20,439 nt of DNA from Allopontixanthobacter sp041741895 (GCA_041741895.1 JBGSJO010000033.1:1-20439); one strand, 5' to 3'; numbered from the stretch's first letter, positions 6,969-15,435 are shown. The notes: generated from the sequence alone by a model not told the origin. Numbers and translations are program-made.

Positions 6969-7895
6969 TCATGCTGGCGGCCCTTCGATCTGGTCGGCGG
7001 CACGCGAGCCCAAATTGCGATGAAGGACCGTGGGCGAAAATCCGACATCGCGCAAGGCCTCCGCCATAGTCTCTGCCGTATAGACGGAGCGGTGACGCCC
7101 GCCGGTACAGCCGAAGCCAATGTTTACATAGCTTTTTCCTTGCGCCTGATAGCGCGGCAGCAAGGTCAGCAATAAGTCGCGGATCTGGCCAAAGGCTGTG
7201 TCGAATGTCTGATCTGTACGGATGTGCTCACCAACCGCGGCATCAAGCCCGGTCTGTTCGCGTAATTCCGGTATCCAATGCGGATTGTCGAGAAACCGCA
7301 TATCGAACACCAGATCGGCCAAGGGCGGGGCACCGCGGGCAAATCCGAAGCTGGAGATGATCAACGACATTTCATTCGGTGCGGTTTCGGCGAATCGTTC
7401 GCGAATAATTTGCTGCAGCTCGTTGGTAGCAAATTCGCTGGTGTCGATGATCGCATCGGCCCAGCGCCGCAATGGCTCCAGCAAATCGCGTTCCGCCTCG
7501 ATTCCGGTATGGACCGGGCGGCCATGTGCCATCGGATGCCGGCGGCGCGTTTCGTTATAGCGCCGCTCCAATTCGCCGTTGCTGCAGTCCAGAAACAGGG
7601 TGGTGATCATCAGATCCTTGCGCCTGCTTAGCGCCTTTACCTCGTCGATAATTTCGGGCGGATTGAACCCGCGAGTGCGCGAATCGAAACCAATGGCGAG
7701 CGGGGGGCGGGGGCCATCCTGATCGGGATTCAGGATCAGCCGACCAAGCAAGCGGATCGGGAAATTGTCGATCGCTTCCCAGCCTAGATCCTCCACCACG
7801 CGCAGCGCAGTTGTCTTGCCTGCACCGGACAGGCCGGTGACGAGCAGAATATGCTGCCGCGTATCGTGTTTGGGAAAGGCCGAATCGACGGACAT
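6969..7895 (-). CDS. rapZ: RapZ-family nucleotide-binding protein (RNase adapter type)
   Basis: The product is 308 aa, typical for the RapZ/YvcJ family. A Walker A loop GLSGAGKTT lies at residues 21-29, and the C-terminal domain has the hallmark GFGCTGGRHRSVYTAE (260-275). In E. coli RapZ delivers the small RNA GlmZ to RNase E and so controls glucosamine-6-phosphate synthase; in Bacillus YvcJ binds GTP/ATP. Whether an RNA partner exists in this organism is unknown. The gene lies 17 bp after hprK and before the EIIA gene, matching the widespread association of rapZ with nitrogen-type PTS genes. ATG at 7895 precedes MSVDSAFPKHDTRQHILLVTG. Confidence 0.95.
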   Translation of the reverse strand: MSVDSAFPKHDTRQHILLVTGLSGAGKTTALRVVEDLGWEAIDNFPIRLLGRLILNPDQDGPRPPLAIGFDSRTRGFNPPEIIDEVKALSRRKDLMITTLFLDCSNGELERRYNETRRRHPMAHGRPVHTGIEAERDLLEPLRRWADAIIDTSEFATNELQQIIRERFAETAPNEMSLIISSFGFARGAPPLADLVFDMRFLDNPHWIPELREQTGLDAAVGEHIRTDQTFDTAFGQIRDLLLTLLPRYQAQGKSYVNIGFGCTGGRHRSVYTAETMAEALRDVGFSPTVLHRNLGSRAADQIEGPPA

Positions 7896-7912
7896 TACCG
7901 CGCGGTGTGGCC

Positions 7913-8401
7913 CTATTTACGCCCCATGGGAAGGGTGGATTCCACGCCGCTCGCTAGCGCCGCAAATGGCAGCCCGTGCAGGGCCAGTGCATATTCCGCG
8001 CGAATGGCTGCGGCAGCGCCCCTTGCGTCAAAATAGAGGGTAGGTATCGGTACACCCTCCAGCTCGATTTTTTTCGTAATTTCAACAAATCGAGGAGCAT
8101 CATCCGACAGAACAAGCCGGAGCGACACTGGTGTATCGATGGTGGGTAGCTGGATGATACCCACGTTGCGGATTTCCAGTTTCCCGGAAATATTAGGCGG
8201 CGGGCTTGCCCATAGCCGACCGTTCCGGACGGTGAGAGCGACCCCGTCATCGCCGACCAGTTGGCCGCCGCGATCGAGCAGCATCAATGCCAGGCTGGAT
8301 TTGCCGCACCCTGGCGGTCCCTCGATCAATATTCCACGCCCATCGATGGAAACGCATCCCGCCTGACGAAGGGCAGGAGCGCGCTGTGCCGGATTGGTCA
8401 T
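7913..8401 (-). CDS. hprK: HPr kinase/phosphorylase, short form
   Basis: The product is 162 aa, about half the length of the Bacillus enzyme, and corresponds to its C-terminal catalytic domain only; such short forms are common in alphaproteobacteria. It has a Walker A motif GPPGCGKSS (28-36), the acidic pair in QLVGDDGV (47-54), and EIRNVGII (76-83), equivalent to the MEIRGLGII signature. Together these support ATP-dependent phosphorylation and dephosphorylation of HPr on serine. ATG at 8401 overlaps the chvG stop as ATGA. The pairing with an HPr bearing a suitable serine in the same operon supports function. Confidence 0.95.
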   Translation of the reverse strand: MTNPAQRAPALRQAGCVSIDGRGILIEGPPGCGKSSLALMLLDRGGQLVGDDGVALTVRNGRLWASPPPNISGKLEIRNVGIIQLPTIDTPVSLRLVLSDDAPRFVEITKKIELEGVPIPTLYFDARGAAAAIRAEYALALHGLPFAALASGVESTLPMGRK

Positions 8402-10002
8402 GTTCGGTGACGAACCAGTTCCGGCAGCCGTAGGACCAGGCAGGCGCCATCGCCGCCATCTTCCCGGCCTTGCGCGATCAATGATCCGTCATGCGCCTCC
8501 GCAATTGTCCGCGCGATGGCCAATCCCAGACCGCTGTGGTCCCCGAATGCCTCTGCATCGGGCCGCAGGGAGTGGAATCGCTGAAATACTTTCTCGCGCG
8601 CATCTTCGGGAATGCCCGGGCCATTGTCGCAAACACTGAGGCACACCAGATCATGATCATGGCTGATCGTTACCGAAATGGTATCGTCCAGCGGTGAAAA
8701 GGAAACGGCATTGTCGAGTAGGTTTTCGATCACCCGCTCCAGCCGCGCTGGCACACCCCACACCCAAGCACCGCTCATGGGCGCCTTCAGTTCAATCTCG
8801 CGGCCCTCGTTTTCGCCCCTGCTTTCGCGGGAATTGATTATGGCTGCTGTCAATCGCGCCAGATCCATCTCTTCGAACACGGCGCGTGACAATTCGGCGT
8901 CGATCCGGCTAGCATCGGCGATTTCGGTTACCAGCCGGTCGATCCGCCGGACATCATGCGATGCAATATCGGTCAGCTGGCGGCGCAATTCCGGATCATC
9001 GACCCGGACCAAGGATTCGATGGCGCTGCGCAGGCTGGCCAGTGGGTTCTTGATTTCATGGGCCACGTCAGCGGCGAAATGATCGACCGCGTCAATCCGC
9101 TGCCGCAGTGCGCTGGTCATGTCGGAGATCGCGCGGGCGAGCAGCCCGATCTCGTCATGGCGCTGCGGCAGCCGCGGCACCTCTACCTGCCGGTCCCGGC
9201 CCAAGCGGACGCGGATTGCTGCCTTCGCCAGCAATTGCAGTGGCCGCACGATCGTGCGTGCCATGAACAGTGAGAGCGCAATCGAGACCAGCAATGCCAG
9301 GAACACCGCGCTGACCAGGGTCGACCGTGCGCTGCGCACCGATTCAGTGATGTCCACCGCATTGCGGGTAGTCAGAAGCGTCGAACCCTTGAGCCCGACT
9401 GGCACCGCGGCATTGATTACCGGCGTCCCGTCAGGCGCATCGCGAAGCTGGATTTGCGATAGACCTTGTTCGCGGGCACGGGCCAGTTCTGGCCAGGAAT
9501 CGGCGCGCACCTCCGCCGGTTCAACGTAATCCGGGATAGGGTCAGCACCGACAATAGTGTCCACCGCGCGGTCCAGCATCCGGGCAAAATCCTGATCCCA
9601 CGGTTCTGCCACCGGGTCATCGAAGGTAAATGCCGGGGTGTCGAGCGCAAAACTGTCGGCCCACAACATACCTTCGGCATCGAACATGCGCAGCCGCATG
9701 CGCTGTTCCTTGCCGATCTGGATCAGCAACGCTTCCTGCCGTTTGCGGGTTGCACCGGCCAATGCCTCAGCCGTGATCTGGGCCTCGATCCGCGCCAGTT
9801 TGTAGCGTTCGTCGAGCAATTGCTTGCGGTATCCGTCGAGGTAGAAAATACCTCCGCCGAGCAATGCCAGGGGCAGAACATTCACTGCCAGAATGCGCGA
9901 AGTCAGCGACAGGCGATTGGACCAGCCGAGCCATTCGAACTGCGAATCCAGCCGGGTGTCCGGCCGCGAATTCAACCCGGTGGTGATCGTCTCTTCAGCC
10001 AT
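8398..10002 (-). CDS. chvG: Membrane sensor histidine kinase, ChvG/ExoS-like
   Basis: The product is 534 aa. Transmembrane helix 1 spans about residues 36-56 and helix 2 about 228-248, enclosing a periplasmic sensor region of about 170 residues. A HAMP linker (about 249-300) leads to the H-box FAADVAHEIKNPLASL with phospho-accepting H315. The N-box is IENLLDNAVSFSP, and the G-boxes are CDNGPGIPEDAREKVFQRF and HSGLGLAIA. The frame is open upstream to 10113, but ATG at 10002 is chosen because it overlaps the chvI stop by 8 bp. Orthologues respond to acid and cell-envelope stress. The ChvG name rests on the chvI-chvG-hprK-ptsH/pckA order plus architecture. Confidence 0.9.
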   Translation of the reverse strand: MAEETITTGLNSRPDTRLDSQFEWLGWSNRLSLTSRILAVNVLPLALLGGGIFYLDGYRKQLLDERYKLARIEAQITAEALAGATRKRQEALLIQIGKEQRMRLRMFDAEGMLWADSFALDTPAFTFDDPVAEPWDQDFARMLDRAVDTIVGADPIPDYVEPAEVRADSWPELARAREQGLSQIQLRDAPDGTPVINAAVPVGLKGSTLLTTRNAVDITESVRSARSTLVSAVFLALLVSIALSLFMARTIVRPLQLLAKAAIRVRLGRDRQVEVPRLPQRHDEIGLLARAISDMTSALRQRIDAVDHFAADVAHEIKNPLASLRSAIESLVRVDDPELRRQLTDIASHDVRRIDRLVTEIADASRIDAELSRAVFEEMDLARLTAAIINSRESRGENEGREIELKAPMSGAWVWGVPARLERVIENLLDNAVSFSPLDDTISVTISHDHDLVCLSVCDNGPGIPEDAREKVFQRFHSLRPDAEAFGDHSGLGLAIARTIAEAHDGSLIAQGREDGGDGACLVLRLPELVRHRT

Positions 10003-10768
10003 CGGTGAAGCTGTAGCCTGCCCCGTAAAGCGTTTCGATTGCGGCGAAATCCCTGTCCACGGCGCGGAATTTGCGCCGCATGCGCTTGATATGGCTGTCC
10101 ACTGTCCGGTCATCCACGAACATATCTTCGGTATAGGCCGCGTCCATCAATTGGTTGCGCGATTTGATGACGCCAGGGCGCACGGCCAGCGCTTCAAGAA
10201 TGAGAAATTCGGTCACGGTCAGGGAAACCGAGCTGCCGTCCCAGGTCACATGGTGGCGGGCCGGATCCATCAGCAACTTGCCGCGCGCCAGCGTGCCGAC
10301 GGGATCTTCCTTGTCGGTAATCTTATCAGGGTTGGCATCGTCGGCAAGGGCGGCGCTGCGGCGCAGGATCGCCCTGATCCGCACCAGCAGCAGGCGCAAG
10401 CTGAAAGGTTTGGCGATATAATCGTCCGCACCCTGTTCCAGTCCTGCTTCTTCGTCCTGTTCATCATCCTTACTGGTCAGGAAAATAACCGGGAGAGCGG
10501 AATGCTTGCGCAATTCCCGCAGCAATTGCATCCCGTCCATGCGCGGCATCTTGATGTCGAACACAGCCAGATCGGGCGGGTTATCAAGCAGCGCCTTCAG
10601 CGCAGCTTCGCCATCCGAATATAGCCGCGTCCCGTAACCTTCTGCCTGGAGGGCAATGGACACGGTTGTCAAAATATTGCGGTCGTCATCGACCAGAGCG
10701 ATTACCTTTTGCCCGGAATCCGGGCGGGTGTTCTCAGTGTCCTGGGGCCGCATTTCTGATTGCACCAT
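9995..10768 (-). CDS. chvI: OmpR-family response regulator, ChvI-like
   Basis: The product is 257 aa. The receiver domain has the acidic pocket VDDD (26-29), phosphoacceptor D71 in FDIKMPRMDG, T98 in FLTS and K120 in AKPFS. The C-terminal winged-helix DNA-binding domain includes LTVTEFLILEALAVRPG and DDRTVDSHIKRMRRKFR. The N-terminus has about 20 extra polar residues; ATG at 10768 follows a modest GAAG element, and M6 is a possible alternative start. It is first in the seven-gene operon and divergent from pckA. ChvI orthologues regulate envelope, exopolysaccharide and stress genes; autoregulation and control of pckA from the shared intergenic region are inferred, not shown. Confidence 0.92.
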   Translation of the reverse strand: MVQSEMRPQDTENTRPDSGQKVIALVDDDRNILTTVSIALQAEGYGTRLYSDGEAALKALLDNPPDLAVFDIKMPRMDGMQLLRELRKHSALPVIFLTSKDDEQDEEAGLEQGADDYIAKPFSLRLLLVRIRAILRRSAALADDANPDKITDKEDPVGTLARGKLLMDPARHHVTWDGSSVSLTVTEFLILEALAVRPGVIKSRNQLMDAAYTEDMFVDDRTVDSHIKRMRRKFRAVDRDFAAIETLYGAGYSFTDG

Positions 10769-10862
10769 AATTTCTTCGCCTGATCGACCCTGACTTAGTG
10801 CGGGCTGCGTTAAAACTGACGAACGTCGCCCGCGCTAATTCTCTGTTGCCGCATCGTAAAAA

Positions 10863-10889
10863 GCTGAAAAACGGTTCCCACTTTTCGGC
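10863..10889. promoter_or_regulatory. Imperfect inverted repeat upstream of chvI
   Basis: GCTGAAAA (10863-10870) and TTTTCGGC (10882-10889) are inverted arms differing at one position (a G-U pair in RNA), spaced by 11 bp. Arm size and spacing would suit a dimeric regulator on about two helical turns. It lies about 95 bp upstream of the chvI start codon. The binding protein, if any, is unknown. Confidence 0.3.
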
Positions 10890-10989
10890 ACGATGCTCTA
10901 GTGACCGACACGACTAAACGCTTCGGTGCAATGAGACAACGAATTGGCTGGCATTAAGATAAGTTTCGCAGGGTAATGGCCTGCGCAAT

Positions 10990-11018
10990 TTGACGGAATC
11001 GGGTTGGCCAAGTAGGGC
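10990..11018 (+). promoter_or_regulatory. Candidate pckA promoter
   Basis: TTGACG (10990-10995) is a good -35 match, followed after 17 bp by TAGGGC (11013-11018), a poor -10. Transcription would begin near 11025, leaving an 85-nt leader that includes the 11030-11045 hairpin. The weak -10 would fit activator dependence, but this is only a motif reading. Confidence 0.3.
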
Positions 11019-11029
11019 GCGCGCTTCCG

Positions 11030-11045
11030 CTGCATTCGTATGCAG
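11030..11045 (+). promoter_or_regulatory. Hairpin/palindrome in the pckA leader
   Basis: CTGCAT (11030-11035) and ATGCAG (11040-11045) are perfect inverted arms around TCGT. It could be an operator half-site pair or a small leader hairpin. No T-run follows. Confidence 0.35.
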
Positions 11046-11110
11046 GCGACTCGGATATGGGATTCCCGCTATATGCCAAAGCCACTATCCGGCCTGATCA
11101 GGAGAATATT

Positions 11111-12715
11111 GTGACCACGCCACTTTCCCATCCGCTGAGCAATCAGGGCATTGCCACCGATGCTGCGATACACCCCAATTGCGGGACCGAGGAACTGGTC
11201 GCTCAGGCCCTGACACGGGGCGAAGGCAAGCTTGCCAAGCACGGGCCGCTGGTGGTGGAAACGGGCACACACACCGGGCGTTCGGCGAAAGACAAGTTCA
11301 TCGTCCGCGATGAAACGACCGAGGACACCGTGTGGTGGGGCAAGGTCAATGCATCGATGACGCCGGAGCATTTCGCCAATCTGAAGCAGGATTTCTTCAC
11401 TGCGCTGGGCGCAAAGGATGATCTTTTCGTGGCCGACCTGTTCGGCGGTTCGCAGCCGGAACACCGCGTGAAGGTGCGTGTCATCAACGAATTGGCGTGG
11501 CACAATCTGTTCATCCGCACCCTGCTCGTCCGCCCGACGGAGCAGGAGTTGGAAGGGTTCATCCCGGAATATACCATTATCGACTTGCCCAGTTTCCGCG
11601 CCGATCCAGCGCGGCATGGCTGCCGCAGCGAGACGGTGATCGCGGTCAATCTGACTGAAAAGCTGATCCTGATCGGCGGTACCAAATATGCCGGCGAAAT
11701 GAAGAAAAGCGTGTTCGGCATTCTCAATTATTTGCTGCCTGCCAAAGGCGTGATGCCGATGCATTGTTCAGCCAATATCGGGCCGGACGGCAAGACCGCG
11801 ATTTTCTTCGGCCTGTCCGGCACCGGCAAAACCACATTGTCCGCCGACGCCAGCCGCACATTGATCGGCGATGACGAACATGGCTGGTCCGATACCGCCG
11901 TGTTCAATTTCGAAGGCGGCTGTTACGCCAAGATGATCCGCCTTTCCGCAGATGCCGAACCGGAAATCTACGCCACCACCCGGATGCAAGGCACCGTGCT
12001 GGAAAATGTGGTTATGGACCAAAACGGCGAGCTTGATCTCGACGATAATTCACTCGCGGAAAATACCCGTGCCGCCTATCCGCTGTCGGCGATTCCCAAC
12101 GCCTCCGCAGACAATCTCGGCCCGGTGCCGTCTAATGTGATCATGCTGACCGCCGATGCATTCGGGATTTTGCCGCCGATTGCCCGGCTGACACCGGATC
12201 AGGCGATGTATCACTTCCTGTCGGGTTACACCGCAAAGGTGGCGGGCACCGAAATCGGGGTGACCGAGCCGGAAGCGACCTTCAGCACGTGCTTCGGCGC
12301 GCCGTTCATGCCGCGCCACCCCAGTGTTTACGGCAATCTGCTGAAGAAGCGGATTGCGGAAGGCGGCGCGCAATGCTGGCTGGTCAACACCGGCTGGACC
12401 GGCGGCAAATACGGTGTGGGCAAACGGATGCCGATCAAGGCCACCCGCGCGCTTCTGAACGCGGCGTTGGATGGTTCGCTGAATGATGCCGAATTTCGCA
12501 AGGACCCCAATTTCGGCTTTGACGTTCCGGTTGCAGTAGATGGCGTCGACAGCGCAATCCTGCATCCGCGTTCGACCTGGGCGGACAAGGATGAATTTGA
12601 CCGCACCGCACAAAAGCTGGTTCGTCTGTTCATCGAAAATTTTGCCGAATTCGAAGCCCATGTGGACGAAGGTGTTCGCCGCGCTGCGCCGCACGGGGAA
12701 ATCCAGGCTGCCTGA
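11111..12715 (+). CDS. pckA: Phosphoenolpyruvate carboxykinase (ATP)
   Basis: PckA converts oxaloacetate and ATP to phosphoenolpyruvate, CO2 and ADP, the entry step of gluconeogenesis. The start chosen is GTG at 11111: AGGAG (11100-11104) sits 6 nt upstream, while the upstream in-frame ATG at 11057 has no ribosome site and would add 18 atypical residues. The product is then 534 aa, the usual size. The kinase-1a loop GLSGTGKTT is at residues 234-242. Metal ligands by alignment with E. coli are K199 (GEMKKS), H218 (MHCSANIG) and D255 (IGDDEHGWSD). It is divergent from chvI-chvG, the arrangement known in rhizobia and relatives, and is followed by a strong terminator. Confidence 0.97.
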   Translation: MTTPLSHPLSNQGIATDAAIHPNCGTEELVAQALTRGEGKLAKHGPLVVETGTHTGRSAKDKFIVRDETTEDTVWWGKVNASMTPEHFANLKQDFFTALGAKDDLFVADLFGGSQPEHRVKVRVINELAWHNLFIRTLLVRPTEQELEGFIPEYTIIDLPSFRADPARHGCRSETVIAVNLTEKLILIGGTKYAGEMKKSVFGILNYLLPAKGVMPMHCSANIGPDGKTAIFFGLSGTGKTTLSADASRTLIGDDEHGWSDTAVFNFEGGCYAKMIRLSADAEPEIYATTRMQGTVLENVVMDQNGELDLDDNSLAENTRAAYPLSAIPNASADNLGPVPSNVIMLTADAFGILPPIARLTPDQAMYHFLSGYTAKVAGTEIGVTEPEATFSTCFGAPFMPRHPSVYGNLLKKRIAEGGAQCWLVNTGWTGGKYGVGKRMPIKATRALLNAALDGSLNDAEFRKDPNFGFDVPVAVDGVDSAILHPRSTWADKDEFDRTAQKLVRLFIENFAEFEAHVDEGVRRAAPHGEIQAA

Positions 12716-12770
12716 TCCTGCGCCCCTGAGCAAACAGTTACATGCCCGTTCATGCGGGATGGAGAGGGAG

Positions 12771-12820
12771 GCCCTCTTCCCGCCCTGGGATCCAGGTGTC
12801 GGGAAGAGGGCTTTTTCTTT
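12771..12820 (+). terminator. Strong rho-independent terminator of pckA
   Basis: GCCCTCTTCCCG (12771-12782) pairs perfectly with CGGGAAGAGGGC (12800-12811) over 12 bp and is followed by TTTTTCTTT. The 17-nt loop holds a second 5-bp stem, CCTGG (12784-12788)/CCAGG (12792-12796), so the whole forms one long bulged hairpin. It ends pckA transcription before the next gene's start at 12869. Confidence 0.93.
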
Positions 12821-12868
12821 CCCCGCAGAGGGCGCATTATGGACGGCGAATCATCTGGGAGAATTGCA

Positions 12869-13228
12869 ATGAGCCTGTTCGACACGATCATGGGCGCGGC
12901 TGGCGGCCACCCCACCGTTGCCAACATGGCGGATAAGCTGGGCATCGATGCAGCGACAGCCGAAAAAGCGATTGCGGCGCTGGGCAAGAGCCACACCGAA
13001 GATGGCGATACGGTAGAGCTGGCTGCGGCCAAGACCGGCCTCGACACCGGATTGCTCGGCACCATCGTCGATCAATTGGGCGGCGAGGGTTCGCTGACCA
13101 AATTCAACCAGATCCTCAACGAACATCCGCAGGCCAATAACATTCTCGGGATGCTGGACCGCGATGGTGACGGCAACCCGCTCAACGATATCGCCGGAAT
13201 GGCATCGGGGTTTTTCGGCAAGAAATAG
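12869..13228 (+). CDS. Small DUF937-like protein
   Basis: The product is 119 aa and its function is unknown. It starts MSLFDTIMGAAGGHPTVANMADKLGID, like DUF937/YidB-type proteins, whose repeated helices hold glycine-rich turns. The C-terminus has LDRDGDGNPLNDIAG (residues 96-110), an acidic DxDxDG loop resembling an EF-hand calcium site and common at the end of this family. ATG at 12869 is chosen over an upstream codon at 12752 because GGGAGA stands 6 nt before it and the upstream frame crosses the pckA terminator. No signal peptide or membrane helix is seen, so a cytoplasmic location is inferred. It is convergent with the DUF885 gene. Confidence 0.8.
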   Translation: MSLFDTIMGAAGGHPTVANMADKLGIDAATAEKAIAALGKSHTEDGDTVELAAAKTGLDTGLLGTIVDQLGGEGSLTKFNQILNEHPQANNILGMLDRDGDGNPLNDIAGMASGFFGKK

Positions 13229-13276
13229 GGGCCCGGCGGCCAGCCTGGCTGACGGAATGGCGCGCTAAGTCAAATC

Positions 13277-15127
13277 CTAAGCCCGCGCGCCCGCAATATA
13301 GCGCGCGACATTTTTGGCCATCACGTCCAGCGGTGCGTTCCCACCAAGGACAACAGCATCGTTGAAGGCCTTGAAATCATACTTGCGGCCCAGCGTCGTC
13401 TGCGCAATCCCGCGCTGGCGCACGATTTCGCTGTGGCCGACCTTGTAGCCGCAGGCCTGGCCGGGCCAGCTGCAATAGCGGTCGACCTCGCTCGCCACTT
13501 CTTCGACCTTGCTGCCGTTTTCGGTTACGAAGAAATCGACGCCTTTCTGGCGGCTCCACCCCTTGGAATGGAGCCCGGTGTCCACCACCATGCGGCAGGC
13601 GCGGAAGGCGAGTGACTGAAGATACCCCAATCTGCCAACCGTATAATCTTCATAGGCGCCCAGTTCATCCGCCAATTGTTCGCCATACAGCGCCCAGCCT
13701 TCGGAAAATGCGTTGAATGCCAGGATCGATCGGATCAGCGGCAGCGTGTTGGAATATTCCCCTTCCCACACATGACCTGGGATTGTCTCGTGATAAACCA
13801 GATCCGCCAGATCATATTTGCGGTGCAGATCGGTGGTGCGCAGGTTGATCCACATCCGGCCGGGAATCGTGCCATCCTTGGAACCAGCGCCGCCATAGGC
13901 CCCCGGTGCGCCCAGTTCCTCCGCCGCGGGGATGCGGCGCACCTCGAGATTGGGATCGACCAGCGTGTTGAACGCCCGCGGCATTTGCGATTTTATCCAC
14001 GCGATACGGTCTTCGATAAAGCTCATGATCTCGGCGCGGCCGGGGTCACCTTCGGCGAACTTGAAACGCGGATCGCGGCCCAGTTCGTTCATCCGCGCCC
14101 CGACAGTGCCGGATGTATAGCCGAGTTCGCGCAAGATCGGGTCCATGCGTGCATGCAGTGATGCAAGTTCTTCCAACCCGCGCTGATGCACTTCATCCGG
14201 GGTCAGACTGGTGGTGGTGCTGGCGCGCAGGGCCCATGCGTAATATTCATCACCATGCGGACGGGCCGCCATGCCGGGATCGGAAGTTGCCACCGTCTGC
14301 TGGCGGAACAATTCAGCCAATTGCGCCTCCAGCGCAGGTGCGATCGTGGTCTTGACGATTTCGTCTGCCTGGTCCGCCACTCCCTTGCCGATTTCCGATG
14401 CGGCGAGCGGGGCCACCAGCGAACCGCCCTGCATTGCATCTTGCAGCGTGGCCTTCATTTGCGTGACTGCCTTGGCCAACAGAAAATCTGGCGGGACCAC
14501 GCCCATATCGGTCGCCGCCTTCATCCGTTCCAATTCGCCGTTAAGGACACCCGGAACCGCAGTCAGACGCGCGATATATGCCTCGGCATCGCCTGCGCTA
14601 TTCAGCGGCTGCGTGGAATCAAAGAAGCGCGGCAGATCGATATAGGACCCGACATTCTGGATCACCACATAAGGCGAATTACGCCAGCTGCCGACAGCGA
14701 CATCGCCATAGGGCAGGGCAAAGCCATCGAGCGCGGTGGCATAGGCGCTTTCGACCACTTCGAAGCTGTTGCGCGTTGCCGGGTCGAGCGCGCTGGTATC
14801 GGCGGCACGGACCCGGGCGAGGTCAGTGCGCAGGGTTGCGGCAAAGGCATCTTGCCCCGCTTGCGACTGGTCCTCCATCTGTGATCGAAGCGCGGCATAT
14901 CTGCCCACATCAACGCCGAGCGAGGTTGCCCGTTCCGGTTCATGCGCCAGCAGGTTATAGGCGATCTCGTCAAGCAATTGCGCGCCGACAGGCTCGGCCA
15001 GCGGGGGTGCCGCCATCTGCGCGGCGGCCTGTTGGACGCAGCCAGGCAGGGCGAGAATCGAGACGCCTGCGCCCAGTCCAGCCAGGGTTTGCCTGCGGGT
15101 GAATTTTTGGATGTTGGGAGATGTCAT
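13277..15127 (-). CDS. Exported DUF885-family protein (putative metallopeptidase-like, Tat lipoprotein)
   Basis: The product is 616 aa. The N-terminus has a twin-arginine motif (FTRRQTLAGL, residues 9-18), a hydrophobic stretch, and LPGC with C30 as a possible lipidation site, so Tat export and outer-envelope anchoring are inferred. The DUF885 body includes YHETIPGHVWEGE (445-457), with H446, E447 and H452 as likely metal or catalytic residues, and FSEGWALYGE (474-483). Family members are annotated as putative peptidases or carboxylic-acid hydrolases, but the substrate is not known here. The frame is open upstream to 15235; ATG at 15127 is preferred because it puts the signal peptide near the N-terminus. 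The gene appears monocistronic. Confidence 0.9.
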   Translation of the reverse strand: MTSPNIQKFTRRQTLAGLGAGVSILALPGCVQQAAAQMAAPPLAEPVGAQLLDEIAYNLLAHEPERATSLGVDVGRYAALRSQMEDQSQAGQDAFAATLRTDLARVRAADTSALDPATRNSFEVVESAYATALDGFALPYGDVAVGSWRNSPYVVIQNVGSYIDLPRFFDSTQPLNSAGDAEAYIARLTAVPGVLNGELERMKAATDMGVVPPDFLLAKAVTQMKATLQDAMQGGSLVAPLAASEIGKGVADQADEIVKTTIAPALEAQLAELFRQQTVATSDPGMAARPHGDEYYAWALRASTTTSLTPDEVHQRGLEELASLHARMDPILRELGYTSGTVGARMNELGRDPRFKFAEGDPGRAEIMSFIEDRIAWIKSQMPRAFNTLVDPNLEVRRIPAAEELGAPGAYGGAGSKDGTIPGRMWINLRTTDLHRKYDLADLVYHETIPGHVWEGEYSNTLPLIRSILAFNAFSEGWALYGEQLADELGAYEDYTVGRLGYLQSLAFRACRMVVDTGLHSKGWSRQKGVDFFVTENGSKVEEVASEVDRYCSWPGQACGYKVGHSEIVRQRGIAQTTLGRKYDFKAFNDAVVLGGNAPLDVMAKNVARYIAGARA

Positions 15128-15228
15128 TGCCAATGTCTGGCGCTGCGCAGCCCCGGTGTCAAACCTCATTTGGGCATATGTCACAAAGCTCGCTTCACCC
15201 CATCCCCGCTTCGGGCTAAGGTGCAGGG

Positions 15229-15435
15229 ATGGCAACCGATACAGTCCTTTCGATCCTTGTTCTGGCCGCTATCGCTTTGCTTGGCGGTGCATTTTTGCTC
15301 CACCGGCGCGGGGGGGCAAAACGCCAGGTCATCCTGATGGTGATCCTGGCGTTGGTGGCGATCGGCAATGTTGCGATCTGGATTGTGCCGGACAGTCAGG
15401 GGAATGCCCTGCTGGACCAGCAATTGTCCGAATAG
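15229..15435 (+). CDS. Small two-helix membrane protein
   Basis: The 68-aa product has two hydrophobic helices (residues about 6-24 and 33-53) linked by a short basic loop (HRRGGAKR), predicting a hairpin with a cytoplasmic loop. I do not recognise a family. In favour of a real gene: an AAGG/CAGGG purine-rich stretch before ATG 15229, a clean two-helix pattern with positive-inside charge, and a stop that just precedes the convergent tonB stop. No larger gene covers this stretch on either strand. It is divergent from the DUF885 gene, 101 bp away. Its function is unknown. Confidence 0.65.
   Translation: MATDTVLSILVLAAIALLGGAFLLHRRGGAKRQVILMVILALVAIGNVAIWIVPDSQGNALLDQQLSE

Larger units (their letters stand above)
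10769..11110. promoter_or_regulatory. chvI-pckA divergent control region
   Basis: This 342-bp stretch lies between the chvI and pckA starts, so promoters for both must sit here. No supported gene is seen in it. Visible structures are an imperfect inverted repeat GCTGAAAA (10863-10870)/TTTTCGGC (10882-10889), a weak TTGACG/TAGGGC promoter candidate for pckA, and a CTGCAT/ATGCAG hairpin at 11030-11045. An ATG at 11057 is in frame with pckA but has no ribosome site. A convincing chvI promoter could not be picked out by eye. Confidence 0.7.

Noticed and set aside
6408..7175. 255-residue plus-strand frame opposite ptsH, EIIA and rapZ
   Set aside because: It is antisense to three motif-confirmed genes and has the low-complexity look of a shadow frame.
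9893..10624. 243-residue plus-strand frame opposite chvG and chvI
   Set aside because: It is antisense to two genes with complete catalytic motifs and has no recognisable family or ribosome site.
11057..11110. ATG at 11057 as the pckA start
   Set aside because: It is in frame but lacks a ribosome site, whereas GTG 11111 has AGGAG at ideal spacing and gives the usual protein length.
14186..14884. 232-residue plus-strand frame inside the DUF885 gene
   Set aside because: It is antisense to a conserved 616-residue protein and no family features are seen.
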